A program made the translations under genes and the position numbers. Source: Saezia sanguinis (GTDB taxonomy: Bacteria; Pseudomonadota; Gammaproteobacteria; Burkholderiales; Burkholderiaceae_C). Taken from it: 64,000 nucleotides of DNA. This document shows positions 38,984-49,493 of this stretch, in pieces. The stretch is taken from positions 682,001 to 746,000 of the forward strand of contig NZ_PQSP01000001.1 of NCBI RefSeq assembly GCF_003991585.1, in the 5' to 3' direction. The first letter of the stretch is position 1; each line of letters begins with the position of its first letter. The notes below the pieces were generated by a model that had not been told where the DNA came from, searched no databases, and was given only the letters and a program-made list of their open reading frames with translations.

Positions 38984-40993
38984 CTAGGCTGCCAGCCGCA
39001 TGGCAACAGCGTCAGGTGCCTGTGCATAACGTTCAAACTGCATATTGAAACTGCCCCGCCCTGAAGTGAGTGCACGCAAAGTACCAATATAGCCGAACAT
39101 TTCCTGCAAAGGCACGCTGGCTTCAACCACGCAGAACTGGCCCTGTACATCCTGCGCATGGATGATGCCACGCCGCCGGCTCAGATCACCAATGCTGTCG
39201 CCCAGTGCAGCCGCAGGTGTATGCACCTGCACCCGCATCAACGGTTCCAGCACCACAGGGCCCGCCTTGCGCACAGCCGCCTGAAAAGCCGCTACCGCAG
39301 CCTGTTCAAACGCCATGACAGACGAGTCCTGCTCATGGTAGCTGCCATCCAGCAGCGTGACCCTGATATCCACACAGGGGAAATGCCCCAGCACACCGGC
39401 CTGCGCCGCACGGCGTACACCGGCCTGCACACCAGGTATATATTCACGCGGCACAGCACCACCGACAATTTTGCTTTCAAACTGAATGCCCTGCCCTTCA
39501 GGCAAAGGCTCCAGCCGCAGCACCACTTCGGCATACTGTCCGGGGCCACCACTCTGCTTTTTATGCAGGTAACGTTCTTCCACGGTCTTTGTGATTGTTT
39601 CCCGGTAAGCCACCTGCGGCCTGCCGGTATTCACTTCCACATTAAACCGCTGGCGCAGATCCTCCAGCCGCACATCCAGTTGCAGTTCACCCATGCCGGA
39701 CAGAATGATCTGCCCGCTGTCGCTATCCTGCCGCACATGCAGGCTGGGGTCTTCACGCACCAGGGCCTGCAATGCCAGCCCCAGACGTTGCTGGTCTGCC
39801 TGCTTTTTCGGTTCAATCGCAATGTCGATCACCGGATCCGCGGCCACAATCTGCTCCAGCACCACCGGGTGTGCCGGATCAGACAGGGTATGCCCGGTCA
39901 CAGCATCCTTGATGCCCATCACCGCCACGATATCACCGGCCTGTGCCAGCTTGACCTCATTCCTCTGGTCTGCATGCATTTCATACAGGCGCGAAATGCG
40001 CTCCCGCTTGCCCGTTGTCGCATTCAGCACCGTATCACCCGCGTGCAATTGCCCACGGTAAACGCGCAGGAACGAAAGCTGCCCATGCTGATCGGCAATT
40101 ACCTTGAACAGCAACGCCACCAGCGGTGCATCCGGGTCAGAGTCGACCGGGTTTTGCACCTCAGCGGGCGCAGGCAGATAATCCACCACAGCATCCAGCA
40201 ACGGCTCTATGCCATAACTGCGATAGGCTGATGCGGCCAGTACCGGCACAAACGCACCGGCAATGGTGCCACGGCGAATACAGGCACGCAGTTCCTCAAC
40301 CGAGGGCTCGGCACCATCCAGCCAGCGCGCCAATAAGGCATCGTCCTGCTCAACCGCCAGTTCAACCATTTTGCTGCGCCACTGTTGTGCAGTATCTGCC
40401 ATTTCAACCGGAATATCGGCCACCTGATACGCCTCGCCCGATGACGATACCCAGTACAGCGCACGCTGCTGCAACAGGTCGACCACACCGTGGAATTCGC
40501 CTTCTGAGCCGATTGGCAGATACAGCACCAAAGGCACCACATCCAGCCGCTCACGGATCATCTCCACCACACGGGCAAAATCGGCCCCGGTGCGGTCCAG
40601 CTTGTTCACCAGCGCAATACGCGGCACATGGTACTGATCGGCCAGGCGCCAGTTGGTTTCGGTTTGCGGCTCCACACCCGCAACGCCGTCAAAAACAACA
40701 ACGGCACCATCAAGCACGCGCAGCGAACGCTTGACCTCAATATTGAAATCAATGTGTCCCGGTGTGTCGATGATATTGATCGGATGCTCACGCCAGAACA
40801 CGGTGGTTGCCGCGCTGTTGATCGTGATTCCGCGCTTGCGTTCCTGCTCGTCATAGTCCAGCGTGGTATCGCCCGCATGCGTATTGCCCATGCGGTAGTT
40901 TTTGCCGGTGTAATACAGAATGCGCTCTGCCGTGGTGGTTTTGCCTGCATCCACGTGCGCGATGATGCCAATGTTACGAATTCGGTTTCTCAT
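38984..40993 (-). CDS. Elongation factor G paralogue (EF-G2 type)
   Basis: 669 residues. The GTPase domain has P-loop AHVDAGKT (12-19), the catalytic DTPGH (H80) and NKLD (130-133), followed by domains II-V with [10 protein letters not shown] and the domain [13 protein letters not shown] loop. It is a translational GTPase of the EF-G type, but it stands alone rather than in the rpsL-rpsG-fusA-tuf operon, so it is probably a second copy. Such EF-G2 proteins may act in special conditions, in ribosome recycling, or have weak translocase activity. A 10-bp inverted repeat lies in its leader and a strong terminator follows. Confidence 0.9.
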   Translation of the reverse strand: MRNRIRNIGIIAHVDAGKTTTAERILYYTGKNYRMGNTHAGDTTLDYDEQERKRGITINSAATTVFWREHPINIIDTPGHIDFNIEVKRSLRVLDGAVVVFDGVAGVEPQTETNWRLADQYHVPRIALVNKLDRTGADFARVVEMIRERLDVVPLVLYLPIGSEGEFHGVVDLLQQRALYWVSSSGEAYQVADIPVEMADTAQQWRSKMVELAVEQDDALLARWLDGAEPSVEELRACIRRGTIAGAFVPVLAASAYRSYGIEPLLDAVVDYLPAPAEVQNPVDSDPDAPLVALLFKVIADQHGQLSFLRVYRGQLHAGDTVLNATTGKRERISRLYEMHADQRNEVKLAQAGDIVAVMGIKDAVTGHTLSDPAHPVVLEQIVAADPVIDIAIEPKKQADQQRLGLALQALVREDPSLHVRQDSDSGQIILSGMGELQLDVRLEDLRQRFNVEVNTGRPQVAYRETITKTVEERYLHKKQSGGPGQYAEVVLRLEPLPEGQGIQFESKIVGGAVPREYIPGVQAGVRRAAQAGVLGHFPCVDIRVTLLDGSYHEQDSSVMAFEQAAVAAFQAAVRKAGPVVLEPLMRVQVHTPAAALGDSIGDLSRRRGIIHAQDVQGQFCVVEASVPLQEMFGYIGTLRALTSGRGSFNMQFERYAQAPDAVAMRLAA

Positions 40994-41078
40994 GGTTTTA
41001 CCCCTTGGTTATCACACTGCTGCCAGGCACTACCGTATTTGCGTGCCGCTGGCATGGTGTTGAATCTGAAAGTCTGTC

Positions 41079-41109
41079 GGTTGACCTTCAGAATCACCAA
41101 AGGTCAACC
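41079..41109. repeat. 10-bp inverted repeat in the leader of the EF-G paralogue
   Basis: GGTTGACCTT (41079-41088) and AAGGTCAACC (41100-41109), perfect arms with an 11-base spacer, 86-116 bases upstream of the minus-strand start codon. There is no T-run, so it is more likely an operator or an RNA hairpin in the 5' leader than a terminator. Confidence 0.65.
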
Positions 41110-41274
41110 ACTAACCTGCTGACTGGCTCAAAAGCCCTCCTAAAGCGCTTTTGCCAACATGAACAGAGCCGAAGCACAGGCGCAAGCTATCCTGACCCCG
41201 GCCGGCCCGAATGGATTCGATCTGTTTGTCATAGCGGAACATGACTCACTGGCTCCTGAAAATGTGATGAATAA

Positions 41275-41311
41275 AAACAAAAAACCCGGCAGACTCAAGG
41301 CCAACCGGGTT
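41275..41311 (-). terminator. Rho-independent terminator of the relic gene
   Basis: On the minus strand AACCCGG...CCGGGTT (41305-41311 with 41283-41289), then a T-rich run. It lies about 65 bases past the stop codon of the degraded reading frame, showing that this was once a transcribed gene. Confidence 0.7.
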
Positions 41312-41376
41312 CCACAAAAATTTGCTGAGCTTCAGAAGGCCTTCAACACTGCCTTCCGTACCACTGATACGTCAGG

Positions 41377-41623
41377 CTACTGAATCAAAATTGCGTGCAC
41401 ACCGGCAGGCAGCACAAAACGCACAGCAGATGCTGTGTTTTGCGCAGAAACCATCAGTGTGTTGGCAAAATTCAGTTTCATGACTTTCTGATATGGTGAT
41501 GAATCAATGATTTTCAATAGATCCATTGGAACGCCCCGCACATCAACCCGTTGTACAACTTAATCAACCGGCTGACCTACTTCAAACGAGCGCCCCAATG
41601 TCAGTTACATATTTTACTGCCAT
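41377..41623 (-). pseudogene. Degraded small gene (frameshift plus internal stop)
   Basis: An ATG at 41623 with AAGG upstream opens MAVKYVT. After about seven codons the protein-like reading moves to another frame (LTLGRSFEVGQPVD), meets TAA at 41560-41562, and continues in the same frame as VVQRVDVRGVPMDLLKIIDS, then SPYQKVMKLNFANTL and onwards to FVLPAGVHAILIQ and TAG at 41377. Together this is an ~82-residue protein with two lesions. It is followed by its own terminator. I do not recognise the family. The alternative is chance, but the length and the terminator speak against that. Confidence 0.55.
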
Positions 41624-41974
41624 GGCCTTATATGCAGCAAGGCAGGCCGTACCGCGGCAAAGAACCCCTGAGCACTCCACTGGCCCCAAACAATTTGTAA
41701 AACACCTCTGAAAAAATTTCTAATTCATTGAATTTAAATGAAAATTAAAAATTCACAACAAACCACCCTCCCCAACCCGGCTATCTAGTTCGGCCCCCAA
41801 ACACTGTACCGAAAGAGCAACAGCACATTCAACACAAGGCCGAATCGGCACGCGTACAAAACCTCATACAAACCCCGGCGTATCAGGCATGGCCTGACCC
41901 GTGATCTGATATTGATATACCCTTATATATTGCTGTAAAGCTGTTTTTCAAAAAATTCAATACAAAAGGAAACC
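41624..41974. other. Intergenic region upstream of gloA
   Basis: 351 bases, partly AT-rich (41700-41760), with no gene on either strand that I can support. It should contain the gloA promoter. Confidence 0.5.
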
Positions 41975-42373
41975 ATGATGCAATTTCTACACACCATGCT
42001 GCGCGTGGGCAATATGCAGCGATCCATTGATTTTTATACCCAACTGCTGGGCATGACACTGCTGCGCACCGTCGACCGCCCTGACCAGCAATACAGCCTG
42101 GCGTATCTGGGATACGCTGGCGGCAATCCGGAACAGGCTGAGTTGGAGCTGACCTATAACTATGGAACCGACCATTACGACATAGGAACAGCCTACGGCC
42201 ACATTGCCATTGGCGTTAACGACTGTTATGCGGCGTGTGAAAAAATCCGTGCCGGTGGTGGCCAGATATCCCGTGAACCCGGCCCGGTGAAAGGCGGAAC
42301 CACCATGATTGCCTTTATTGTTGACCCTGACGGCTATAAAATTGAATTGATACAAAACGGTACCATGCAGTAA
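41975..42373 (+). CDS. gloA: Lactoylglutathione lyase (glyoxalase I)
   Basis: 132 residues, very close to E. coli GloA in pattern: [70 protein letters not shown]. It isomerises the methylglyoxal-glutathione adduct to lactoylglutathione. The four metal ligands (His near the N-terminus, Glu in ELELTYNYG, His in YGHIAI, Glu in YKIELI) are all present. The gene opens ATGATG; the second ATG gives the family length and fits the AAAGGAAA ribosome site equally well. Confidence 0.96.
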   Translation: MMQFLHTMLRVGNMQRSIDFYTQLLGMTLLRTVDRPDQQYSLAYLGYAGGNPEQAELELTYNYGTDHYDIGTAYGHIAIGVNDCYAACEKIRAGGGQISREPGPVKGGTTMIAFIVDPDGYKIELIQNGTMQ

Positions 42374-42490
42374 CACGACCATAAAGCTTATACCGCTGTT
42401 CTGAACTGCCGGAATCATTGTCAGGGGCATGGATTGGCACAACCAGTAGAATAAGCACACCTATCACGACGCACAAAGGGTATTGGCAAC

Positions 42491-43084
42491 ATGTCTGAAC
42501 CACGTTCGACCACACATCATATCCATGAGGTATTCACACAGCGCTGGTCGCCCCGGTCATTTACCGGTGAGGCCATTGATGAAAAAACATTGATGAGTTT
42601 TTTTGAAGCGGCCCATTGGGCACCTTCGGCGCACAACAGCCAGCCCTGGCGGTTTATCTATGCCCTGAAAGGCAGCCCCGAATGGGAGCCCTTGTTTGCG
42701 CCGATTTTCCCGCAAAACCAGATCTGGGCACAAAACGCATCCGCACTGGTTTTGTTTGTTGCACAAACACAATGGATTCCTCCACTGATGGACCATGAGG
42801 TGCCTCTGCCATATCATGCGCTGGATGTGGGCGCAGCAGCTATGTGCTTTTCATTGCAAGCAACGATGTCGGGCTGGGATACGCATCCGATTGCCGGCTT
42901 TGACAAAGAGTCTGCGCATAACCTGCTGGGCATTCCGGATCTGTTTGCACCGCTGCTGCTGATGGCTGTCGGCCGCCGTAATCCGGACATATCTGCTTTA
43001 CCCAAAGAGTTGCAGGAGCGTGAGAAACCCAGCTCACGCATCGCGCTCAATGAACTGGTGAGCAAAGGCCTGTTCCAGCTTTAA
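42491..43084 (+). CDS. Nitroreductase-family protein
   Basis: 197 residues, an FMN-dependent nitroreductase fold: RWSPRSFTGEAID (FMN phosphate contact), the helix AAHWAPSAHNSQPWRFI, and HALDVGAAAMCFSLQA. The family uses NAD(P)H to reduce nitro compounds or quinones; the physiological substrate is unknown. It is about 120 bases after gloA on the same strand. Confidence 0.9.
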   Translation: MSEPRSTTHHIHEVFTQRWSPRSFTGEAIDEKTLMSFFEAAHWAPSAHNSQPWRFIYALKGSPEWEPLFAPIFPQNQIWAQNASALVLFVAQTQWIPPLMDHEVPLPYHALDVGAAAMCFSLQATMSGWDTHPIAGFDKESAHNLLGIPDLFAPLLLMAVGRRNPDISALPKELQEREKPSSRIALNELVSKGLFQL

Positions 43085-43146
43085 CCCGTATTGGCTGGTT
43101 CAGCCGGTGAGCATTCAACAGCAATCGGCTGTGCCAGAACTCATTT

Positions 43147-46100
43147 TCAATATTCCGTCACTTCGCCATTACCGGCAATCAGCACGGTACGGATGGGCGT
43201 TTCAGGATAAACCTGGGCCAGCGCCTGCCGGTATAACGCCAGTTGTTCACGGTAAGCGTCACCATGATGCACTTCTGGATTCCAGGACGATTTGTAGTCG
43301 ACAATCCACCACTGCCCATCCAGCATCACCAGCCGGTCAATGCGCACAATTTCTCCCTGGTAACTCAGCTCAACCTCGTTCTCGGCCAGCTCAATCGCAT
43401 CCGCATCAAAAAAACGCCTGCTTTGCGCATGGGTCAGAATCGCCTGCGCACTGCGTGCCGCTTTAGCGGCTTGCCCAAAGTCCAGCCCATGTTCACGGGC
43501 TGCTGCCTGCACATGCATATCTTCCGTGCTGCCCCACTCCAGCAGCCGATGCACCACCCGGCCAAAACGCTGTGCAGTTGAGGTCTGTTCAGCGGAATTG
43601 CCTGCCCCCAGTTGGGCCGCGCGAGAAATACCGGGCAGCCCTGTTTCTGCGCGCACCAGTTCCATCCATTCGGCAGCCTGCGCCGGTTGCTCCATCAGCT
43701 GCGGGCTATACGCCGGCTGCTCCAGTTGTTCAAAAACACCTTGCACTGCTATTTGAGAAGACGAAATGTCAGCAGCCAGCGTCAGCTCAGGAATATGCTG
43801 CAACTGGTTCAGCCTGCACCACCAGCTTTGCTCATCCCTGCCGGTTTTGACCGCAGAAAACACCAGGCGCTCCTGCGCCCGCGTCATCGCCACATACAGG
43901 GCATTGAGTTCTTCACGCGCATTGGCGGCAGCTTCGCTTTGCGCTAGCAGCGTCACATCAGCCGGCAGTTTTTTGGCACTGGTGAAAAATACAAGCCGGC
44001 GCGGGTGGCTTTCCTGCGCGGGCCAGTCCATCAGCACCGAAAATCCGTCCGCTCTGGATTTGGCCGGATCGGTATCCAGCACAATCACGCCCCGCGCTTC
44101 CAACCCCTTAGCGCCGTGAATGGTAAGCAGTTCCACCGCATCACCACCACCCGGATATTCACTTTTGATCGGGCGCTTGCGCAATGCCCGCACCAAGTTA
44201 TAAGGCGTTGCATAGCGCCCGCCATCCAGCGTCAAAGCCTGTTGCAGCAAAGAGCGCAGATTGGTCAGCACCTCGTCACGCATCGCCACCGGAACCGCCT
44301 GTGCATAACGCGCCAGCAGGTCCGCCTGGTTGTAAATGACATCTAACAAATCATGCGGCGGCAGTTCGCGCGCCAATTTGTCCCATTGTTGAAGCAGCCC
44401 GGCTGCCCGTTGTAAAGCAGCAGGAAATTCATCCTCCTCGCCTGCTGCCTGCAGCAGCACATCCCACCAACTGACGGACGTTTTTTCCGCTGCGGCATAT
44501 CCGGCATCATCAGGCACCGGCATGCGTGCCTGCCTGACCCGCTGTGCCAGCAGCATCAGATCATCGTCATTCACATCAAAAATCGGACTACGCAGCGCCT
44601 GCGCCAGTGACAGATCATGCATATGCGAGGCCAGCACATCCAGCAGGGCCGTCACGTCCTGAATTTCCTGCGTTTGCCCCAACAGCACATCATCAGCAAA
44701 ACGCCAGGGAATACGCCGATGATTCAGTTCCACCAGCAGCTCGCGCAAACGGTCTTTTTTACGTGACAGCACTTTGATATCAGATGCCCGCCAGCCGTCC
44801 TGCACTATCCACAGGCTGATCAGGTCGGCCACCTGGCGTACCTCCTGCTTACGCAGCTTTTCCTCTTCCACATAACGCGGCTCGGTCAGCGAATCGCGCC
44901 ATTGCATACGCTGTTGCGCCGATTGCTTCTGCCCGGTAGTTTGCTCCACCGGCGGCAAAATACCCACCAGCCCCGGCTGGGAAGAAGCGGTGGTATGCGC
45001 CCGGAAGTCCGCATATTCCCCCGCCGTCTGTGCCAGCGTAAACAGCTCATTCACACGCTCAATCACTCCACACGCATTGCGGCGCGTATGATCGCACGCC
45101 AGCCGGTCAGCCCCCCACATCTGTTGCAGAAAATCACACGCCGCCATAAACACCGCCGGATCGGCCCGGCGAAAGCGGTAAATGGACTGCTTGGGGTCTC
45201 CCACAATGAACACACTCAGCCGCCCACCACCACCAATACCACCATAGGCGGAAAACCAGCTGCGCAGGGCCTGCCACTGCAAAGGGTTGGTATCCTGAAA
45301 CTCGTCGATCAGCACCTGGCTGATGCTGGCGTCCAGCCGCTGGGCCACCCAGCCATAGGTTTCGGTATCGCCCAGCAGGCGCAGTGCCACACGTTCCAGA
45401 TCGACCATGTCCACTTTGCCCTGCTCGCGTTTGACCTGCGCATAACACGCGAGCAACGCACGCGTTAAGCGCATCATGCGTTGCTGGTACACATAAGCGT
45501 CATGCTGGATAAGTGCCTCCAGTAAGGGCTGCAACTCCTGTTCGGCGAGTTGGGCTGCTTCAAATTTTTGCAAGCGGTTATTCAGGCGAAATTCGGTTTT
45601 GACAAACAGCGCTTCGCGCAGCATGTTCAGCCGCTGCTTGGCACTGTCTGCGGTCAATGCCTGTTCTATGGCTCTGGCTGCATCCTGCGGCGTTTTATTC
45701 TTCTCCTGCCCCAGCACTTTGGCATAACCCAGCCAGCGCTGAACAAAGGCCGCATGCATCGCCTGGCTGCCTGGGTCGGGCGCATCAGCAACTGAATCGG
45801 CCACCCTCCCGTGTGCATCAGCTAAAGTAAATTCAATACGGCGTTCCCAGGCCTTCCGCAAAGCTTCCTGCGTGTTAAAGCTGCCCTGCTCCTGAAGCAG
45901 GTTTTCCAGGTCTTCTCGCAGTTCGCTGTTGTGCAGACACTTTTGCAGCAGCGCATACCAGGCCGGTGCAAACAGCTCGCTGTCGTCTTCAACCAGCTCA
46001 TAGCTGGCCGGCAAGCCCAGTTCATTCAGTACCCCCATAGGTGCAGCGCCCAGCAACTGTGCAAACCAGCCGTGGAAAGTGCGTATCTCCACACTGCGCG

Positions 46101-46512
46101 GGTTGGCAATGAGCCTGGCGTAAAGCCCGCGCAGTTCGGGCACCAGCGGTTTGGCCTGATCCGCCGCAATGCCCCGGTTCACCAATTCTTGTACCAGCGC
46201 GTCATCATCTGCCTCATGGGCGAATGCATGCAACCATTCCTGCAGGCGTGCACGCATTTCACCGGCGGCTTTTTTGGTGTAGGTAATGGCCAGTATCGCT
46301 TCAGGCTTGACCCCTGCCAGCAAAGCCCGCAGGATGCGGGATACCAGCATCCAGGTTTTTCCGGCACCGGCACAGGCCTCTACCGAAACACTGCGGGTCG
46401 GATCACAGGCAATGGCGTAAAAATGTTCTGCGCTGACTGGCGCACCATTGGCCGTATACGCAGGAGCATATGTATGAGACGGTACGGATGGGTTTGGCAC
46501 AGAATCAGTCAT
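43147..46512 (-). CDS. addA: AddA-like UvrD-family helicase with C-terminal nuclease domain
   Basis: 1121 residues from the ATG at 46512. The longer frame reads back through addB and is rejected. SF1 helicase motifs are Walker A EACAGAGKT (45-53), ITYTKKAA, QVLIDEFQDTNPLQW, VGDPKQSIYRFRRAD and LLTIHGAKGLEARGVIVLD. The C-terminal PD-(D/E)XK nuclease is visible as VRIDRLVM...WWIVDYKSSW and REQLALYRQAL. With its partner it should process double-strand breaks to recombinogenic ends, replacing RecBCD. It overlaps the upstream nuclease gene by 8 bases, so the two are coupled. Confidence 0.9.
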   Translation of the reverse strand: MTDSVPNPSVPSHTYAPAYTANGAPVSAEHFYAIACDPTRSVSVEACAGAGKTWMLVSRILRALLAGVKPEAILAITYTKKAAGEMRARLQEWLHAFAHEADDDALVQELVNRGIAADQAKPLVPELRGLYARLIANPRSVEIRTFHGWFAQLLGAAPMGVLNELGLPASYELVEDDSELFAPAWYALLQKCLHNSELREDLENLLQEQGSFNTQEALRKAWERRIEFTLADAHGRVADSVADAPDPGSQAMHAAFVQRWLGYAKVLGQEKNKTPQDAARAIEQALTADSAKQRLNMLREALFVKTEFRLNNRLQKFEAAQLAEQELQPLLEALIQHDAYVYQQRMMRLTRALLACYAQVKREQGKVDMVDLERVALRLLGDTETYGWVAQRLDASISQVLIDEFQDTNPLQWQALRSWFSAYGGIGGGGRLSVFIVGDPKQSIYRFRRADPAVFMAACDFLQQMWGADRLACDHTRRNACGVIERVNELFTLAQTAGEYADFRAHTTASSQPGLVGILPPVEQTTGQKQSAQQRMQWRDSLTEPRYVEEEKLRKQEVRQVADLISLWIVQDGWRASDIKVLSRKKDRLRELLVELNHRRIPWRFADDVLLGQTQEIQDVTALLDVLASHMHDLSLAQALRSPIFDVNDDDLMLLAQRVRQARMPVPDDAGYAAAEKTSVSWWDVLLQAAGEEDEFPAALQRAAGLLQQWDKLARELPPHDLLDVIYNQADLLARYAQAVPVAMRDEVLTNLRSLLQQALTLDGGRYATPYNLVRALRKRPIKSEYPGGGDAVELLTIHGAKGLEARGVIVLDTDPAKSRADGFSVLMDWPAQESHPRRLVFFTSAKKLPADVTLLAQSEAAANAREELNALYVAMTRAQERLVFSAVKTGRDEQSWWCRLNQLQHIPELTLAADISSSQIAVQGVFEQLEQPAYSPQLMEQPAQAAEWMELVRAETGLPGISRAAQLGAGNSAEQTSTAQRFGRVVHRLLEWGSTEDMHVQAAAREHGLDFGQAAKAARSAQAILTHAQSRRFFDADAIELAENEVELSYQGEIVRIDRLVMLDGQWWIVDYKSSWNPEVHHGDAYREQLALYRQALAQVYPETPIRTVLIAGNGEVTEY

Positions 46513-49411
46513 GCAGCTTCCCTGTCTGTACTGCGCCTTTGGTCGCCGCCGTATCAGCGGCGCTGAAAGCAGGCTGGGCATCAGCCTCCCAGTATTTTTT
46601 CCGACACAAACCAATGGCCGAACAGTAGGCACAGGCTTGCGCTTGCCCGATCGGATCTGCGGGAAAACCATCTTCCAGCCGCTGCAAGTCATTCACAATG
46701 CCCTGGCGCAGCGCCTGTTTGTCCTGCGCCAGATCCTTGACTGAAAATGCTTCGACATTACCTTCCCGCTCATCCAGCGACAGGTAAAATGCCGACGCGG
46801 CATCTGCCTGGGAAACTTCGCCCACAGCGTCCCCGCCTTTGACCATCTGCCCTTCCATCAGCAGGGCATAAAAAGGCAGTTGCACATCTTCAAACGGTTC
46901 ATTGACACGCTGCCTGGTTTTGGAGCGCCGTTCTGTCTTGTAATCAATCACCACAGGCGCGTCCCGCTTTTTGTCCAGACGGTCGATACGCCCCTGCAAA
47001 GTGATTTGGTCAGTCAGTTGGCTGCGCATCGCCAGCTCTGCCTGCTCAAACTGTCCCCCTTCACTTTCGTACCCATGCAACCAGCTCAGATACGCTACGG
47101 AAATGTCCGGCCAGCGCGCACGCCAGAGAATCAGCGCCGCCTGATCATAGTTTTCAGAAAGCTGCTGCGCACATGCATTGAGCAACTCGGTATCGCTTGC
47201 CATTGTGCAAGGGAAATTCTGATGTGCCCTCTGTTCGTGAAACTGTTTAAGCACGGCATGCAGCCAGTTACCATAATCACGCTGATCCAGTTCACTGTCC
47301 AGTTCGTCAGGTTCGCGCAGTTGCATCATGTACAAAGCATAAAAACGGTAAGGGCAGTTGCGCAGGGCCTGATAGGCTGATGCGCTCAACATGTCCACCT
47401 GCAAACGTTTGGCAGGCCGTGGGGCAGGAACCGGTGTAGACTGCGCTTCCAGCAAACGCATTGTCCGCTGATCCGGCTGTTGGTCGGAAAGCTGCATCCC
47501 GCCTTCTGCTTCAGCATTCAAAAGCCTTTGTACCAGCGTGGCAGGCCCCAGCGGCTGAGAGCCCTCTATGGAACGCCAGATCAGACTGACACGGGGCAGC
47601 CTCAACGCCTGTACCCACTGTGCCTGCAAACGTTGCCACCAGCGCTGGCGGCTGGCCAGCCCCAGGGCGATGCGGTCAGATTCACGCCAGAATCCTGGCA
47701 GGCTGGGGGCTGCCGTCAGACGTGCTTCATCACAGCCCGGAATCACAATGGCGGCAAAAGGACGCAGCATGACACGGGCCAATGGCGTGATCACCACCTG
47801 CGGCTGCTCGGGAGCAGGCGGAATGAACGTCACGGTTTCCAGCGCATGCGCCACCCAGCGGACAAAGTCGGCATAATTCATTGATACGGCTTGTGCCTGC
47901 CGGGCAAAATCAGACAGAACATATTCTGCATCAGCTTCTGGCTGTGCAGACAACTCGTGGCAGTGCAATATCTGCAACGCTTCAATCCCTGCCGCATCGC
48001 GCAGTAAAAATGCTTTGGCGCCGCATTGCTCCAGCACCTGGTCAAATACCTGTAAATGTGCCCATAAGCTGCTCTGCCCTGTGCCCCGCAGGGTTGTCAC
48101 CAGATCATTGATGCGCCGCAGTACCTGTTGTGCAGCCAGTGGCCAGCCTGGCCGCGCCTCGTAAGGCCACTTGGGGACTTCCTGTTTGCGGATGCAGGCC
48201 TCCAGCACATCCAGCCCGCCGGTGAATTCATGGTTTGGCGGCAACGCTTTGAACGCATCCAGCAGTGTATCGGCCGGGGCATCCCACAAGCCACTGCGAA
48301 CCAGGCTCATCACCAGTGCGGCAGAACGCGTGGTGGAAAGTGTCCAGCCGGTTTCATCGGCCAGTGCAACGCCCTGCCGCGACAACAGGGCCCGCACACG
48401 GCGGGCGATTGGCCGGTCTTGCGAGCATAAAGCTACAGGCATGACACCGGCATTGAGCAGGTTGATCACTTCGGCCGCTGCGCGTTCAGCTTCATCTTCA
48501 GCATCACTGGCAATCTGCCACACCGGGGGATGCTCTTTGGCAATGACCGCCAGAGGATCGGTCTGCACTTCCATGCGTTTAAACATATCCGGCGTGGACT
48601 GCACGTGTGCCTGCTGCGATGAAAACAGATCGAGATTCAGCCACAACCGCTGTTGTTGAGGCCAGCGGGCAAACAGGTTCTGCGTCAGCGCGTCCGGTCC
48701 GCCGGCCTGCACCACCACCAGCGCAGTGCGCTGCTGCGACAATGCCGATACGTTATCTGCCAATGCAAACAGGATGTCGGTAGCCCATACCTCGGTTGCA
48801 CTGGCCCATGCCACAGCCAGCGGCCCCAGCGCCGCTTCCACGCCCGCCACGCCAGGTTGCGGCTGCTCAGCCAGTTGCCCGGCCTGTTTCCAGTAAGCCG
48901 CACGCTCCTGCGGTGCCAACGTGCCAGCGGCCTGCATCAGGTCGTTGGCCATGGTTACCAGCGGCTCCACCAGGGCATTGGCCAGATCAAGCGCCTGCCC
49001 CTGCTCCAGCCGGCGCAGCCAGCTTTGTGCTTGCAAATGGTCCAGCACCGGGTCTCCACAAGGTCCTGCGCCTGGCTGATGCACACCGCCCAGCCTTGCC
49101 GCCCAGGTCTGGGTCGTCTCTATGCGGGGAATCAATCCATCCCCAAGTTCCTGCTGCCACGCTTTGCGCAGCGGAGATATCACCTGGACAAACGGTAATA
49201 CTACTGTAATTTGTGTGGGTATTAGGCCGCCTCTTTTACCCCATTCGTTAATCTCGGCGGCAACCCTTCTCCATAGCGAAGAAGTGGCTCCGCTCTCTAA
49301 AGGCCAATCCCAGGCGCTTGTCAAGCCAGGGAGGGTATCATCATTTACTGAGTGGGTAGTCACGGCCATTGAAAAACAACTTTTCGCCTTTATGTCAGAA
49401 TTCACATCCAT
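46505..49411 (-). CDS. addB: AddB-like PD-(D/E)XK nuclease
   Basis: About 968 residues. The N-terminal two-thirds is an inactivated helicase-like region. The C-terminus has the RecB-type nuclease motif (LQGRIDRLDK...PVVIDYKTER) and four cysteines, one in LRNCPYRFY and three in ACAYCSAIGLCRKKYW, that suit the iron-sulphur cluster of AddB. The start is uncertain: GTG 49435, ATG 49411 and ATG 49369 all lack good ribosome sites. It is the first gene of the addB-addA pair, divergent from trxA, an arrangement common in betaproteobacteria. Confidence 0.88.
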   Translation of the reverse strand: MDVNSDIKAKSCFSMAVTTHSVNDDTLPGLTSAWDWPLESGATSSLWRRVAAEINEWGKRGGLIPTQITVVLPFVQVISPLRKAWQQELGDGLIPRIETTQTWAARLGGVHQPGAGPCGDPVLDHLQAQSWLRRLEQGQALDLANALVEPLVTMANDLMQAAGTLAPQERAAYWKQAGQLAEQPQPGVAGVEAALGPLAVAWASATEVWATDILFALADNVSALSQQRTALVVVQAGGPDALTQNLFARWPQQQRLWLNLDLFSSQQAHVQSTPDMFKRMEVQTDPLAVIAKEHPPVWQIASDAEDEAERAAAEVINLLNAGVMPVALCSQDRPIARRVRALLSRQGVALADETGWTLSTTRSAALVMSLVRSGLWDAPADTLLDAFKALPPNHEFTGGLDVLEACIRKQEVPKWPYEARPGWPLAAQQVLRRINDLVTTLRGTGQSSLWAHLQVFDQVLEQCGAKAFLLRDAAGIEALQILHCHELSAQPEADAEYVLSDFARQAQAVSMNYADFVRWVAHALETVTFIPPAPEQPQVVITPLARVMLRPFAAIVIPGCDEARLTAAPSLPGFWRESDRIALGLASRQRWWQRLQAQWVQALRLPRVSLIWRSIEGSQPLGPATLVQRLLNAEAEGGMQLSDQQPDQRTMRLLEAQSTPVPAPRPAKRLQVDMLSASAYQALRNCPYRFYALYMMQLREPDELDSELDQRDYGNWLHAVLKQFHEQRAHQNFPCTMASDTELLNACAQQLSENYDQAALILWRARWPDISVAYLSWLHGYESEGGQFEQAELAMRSQLTDQITLQGRIDRLDKKRDAPVVIDYKTERRSKTRQRVNEPFEDVQLPFYALLMEGQMVKGGDAVGEVSQADAASAFYLSLDEREGNVEAFSVKDLAQDKQALRQGIVNDLQRLEDGFPADPIGQAQACAYCSAIGLCRKKYWEADAQPAFSAADTAATKGAVQTGKLHD

Positions 49412-49493
49412 GGGAATGTGCTGGTAATATTTCACACATTTCAGGGTTTTTCCTTATTATGATTATGATAATCAACTTGAACAAGGTTTCATT

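Larger units (their letters stand above)
40994..41376. other. Leader of the EF-G paralogue and downstream flank of a relic gene
   Basis: No gene supported. It contains the inverted repeat at 41079-41109 and a minus-strand intrinsic terminator at 41275-41311. A 74-codon plus-strand frame (41159-41383) has no ribosome site and runs across that terminator, so it is not called. Confidence 0.55.

Noticed and set aside
39158..40734. Long plus-strand ORFs opposite the EF-G paralogue
   Set aside because: His/Gln/Arg-rich shadow translations of a well-supported minus-strand gene.
41159..41383. 74-codon plus-strand ORF upstream of the relic gene
   Set aside because: No ribosome site, no recognisable family, and it runs across an intrinsic terminator of the opposite strand and into the end of the relic gene.
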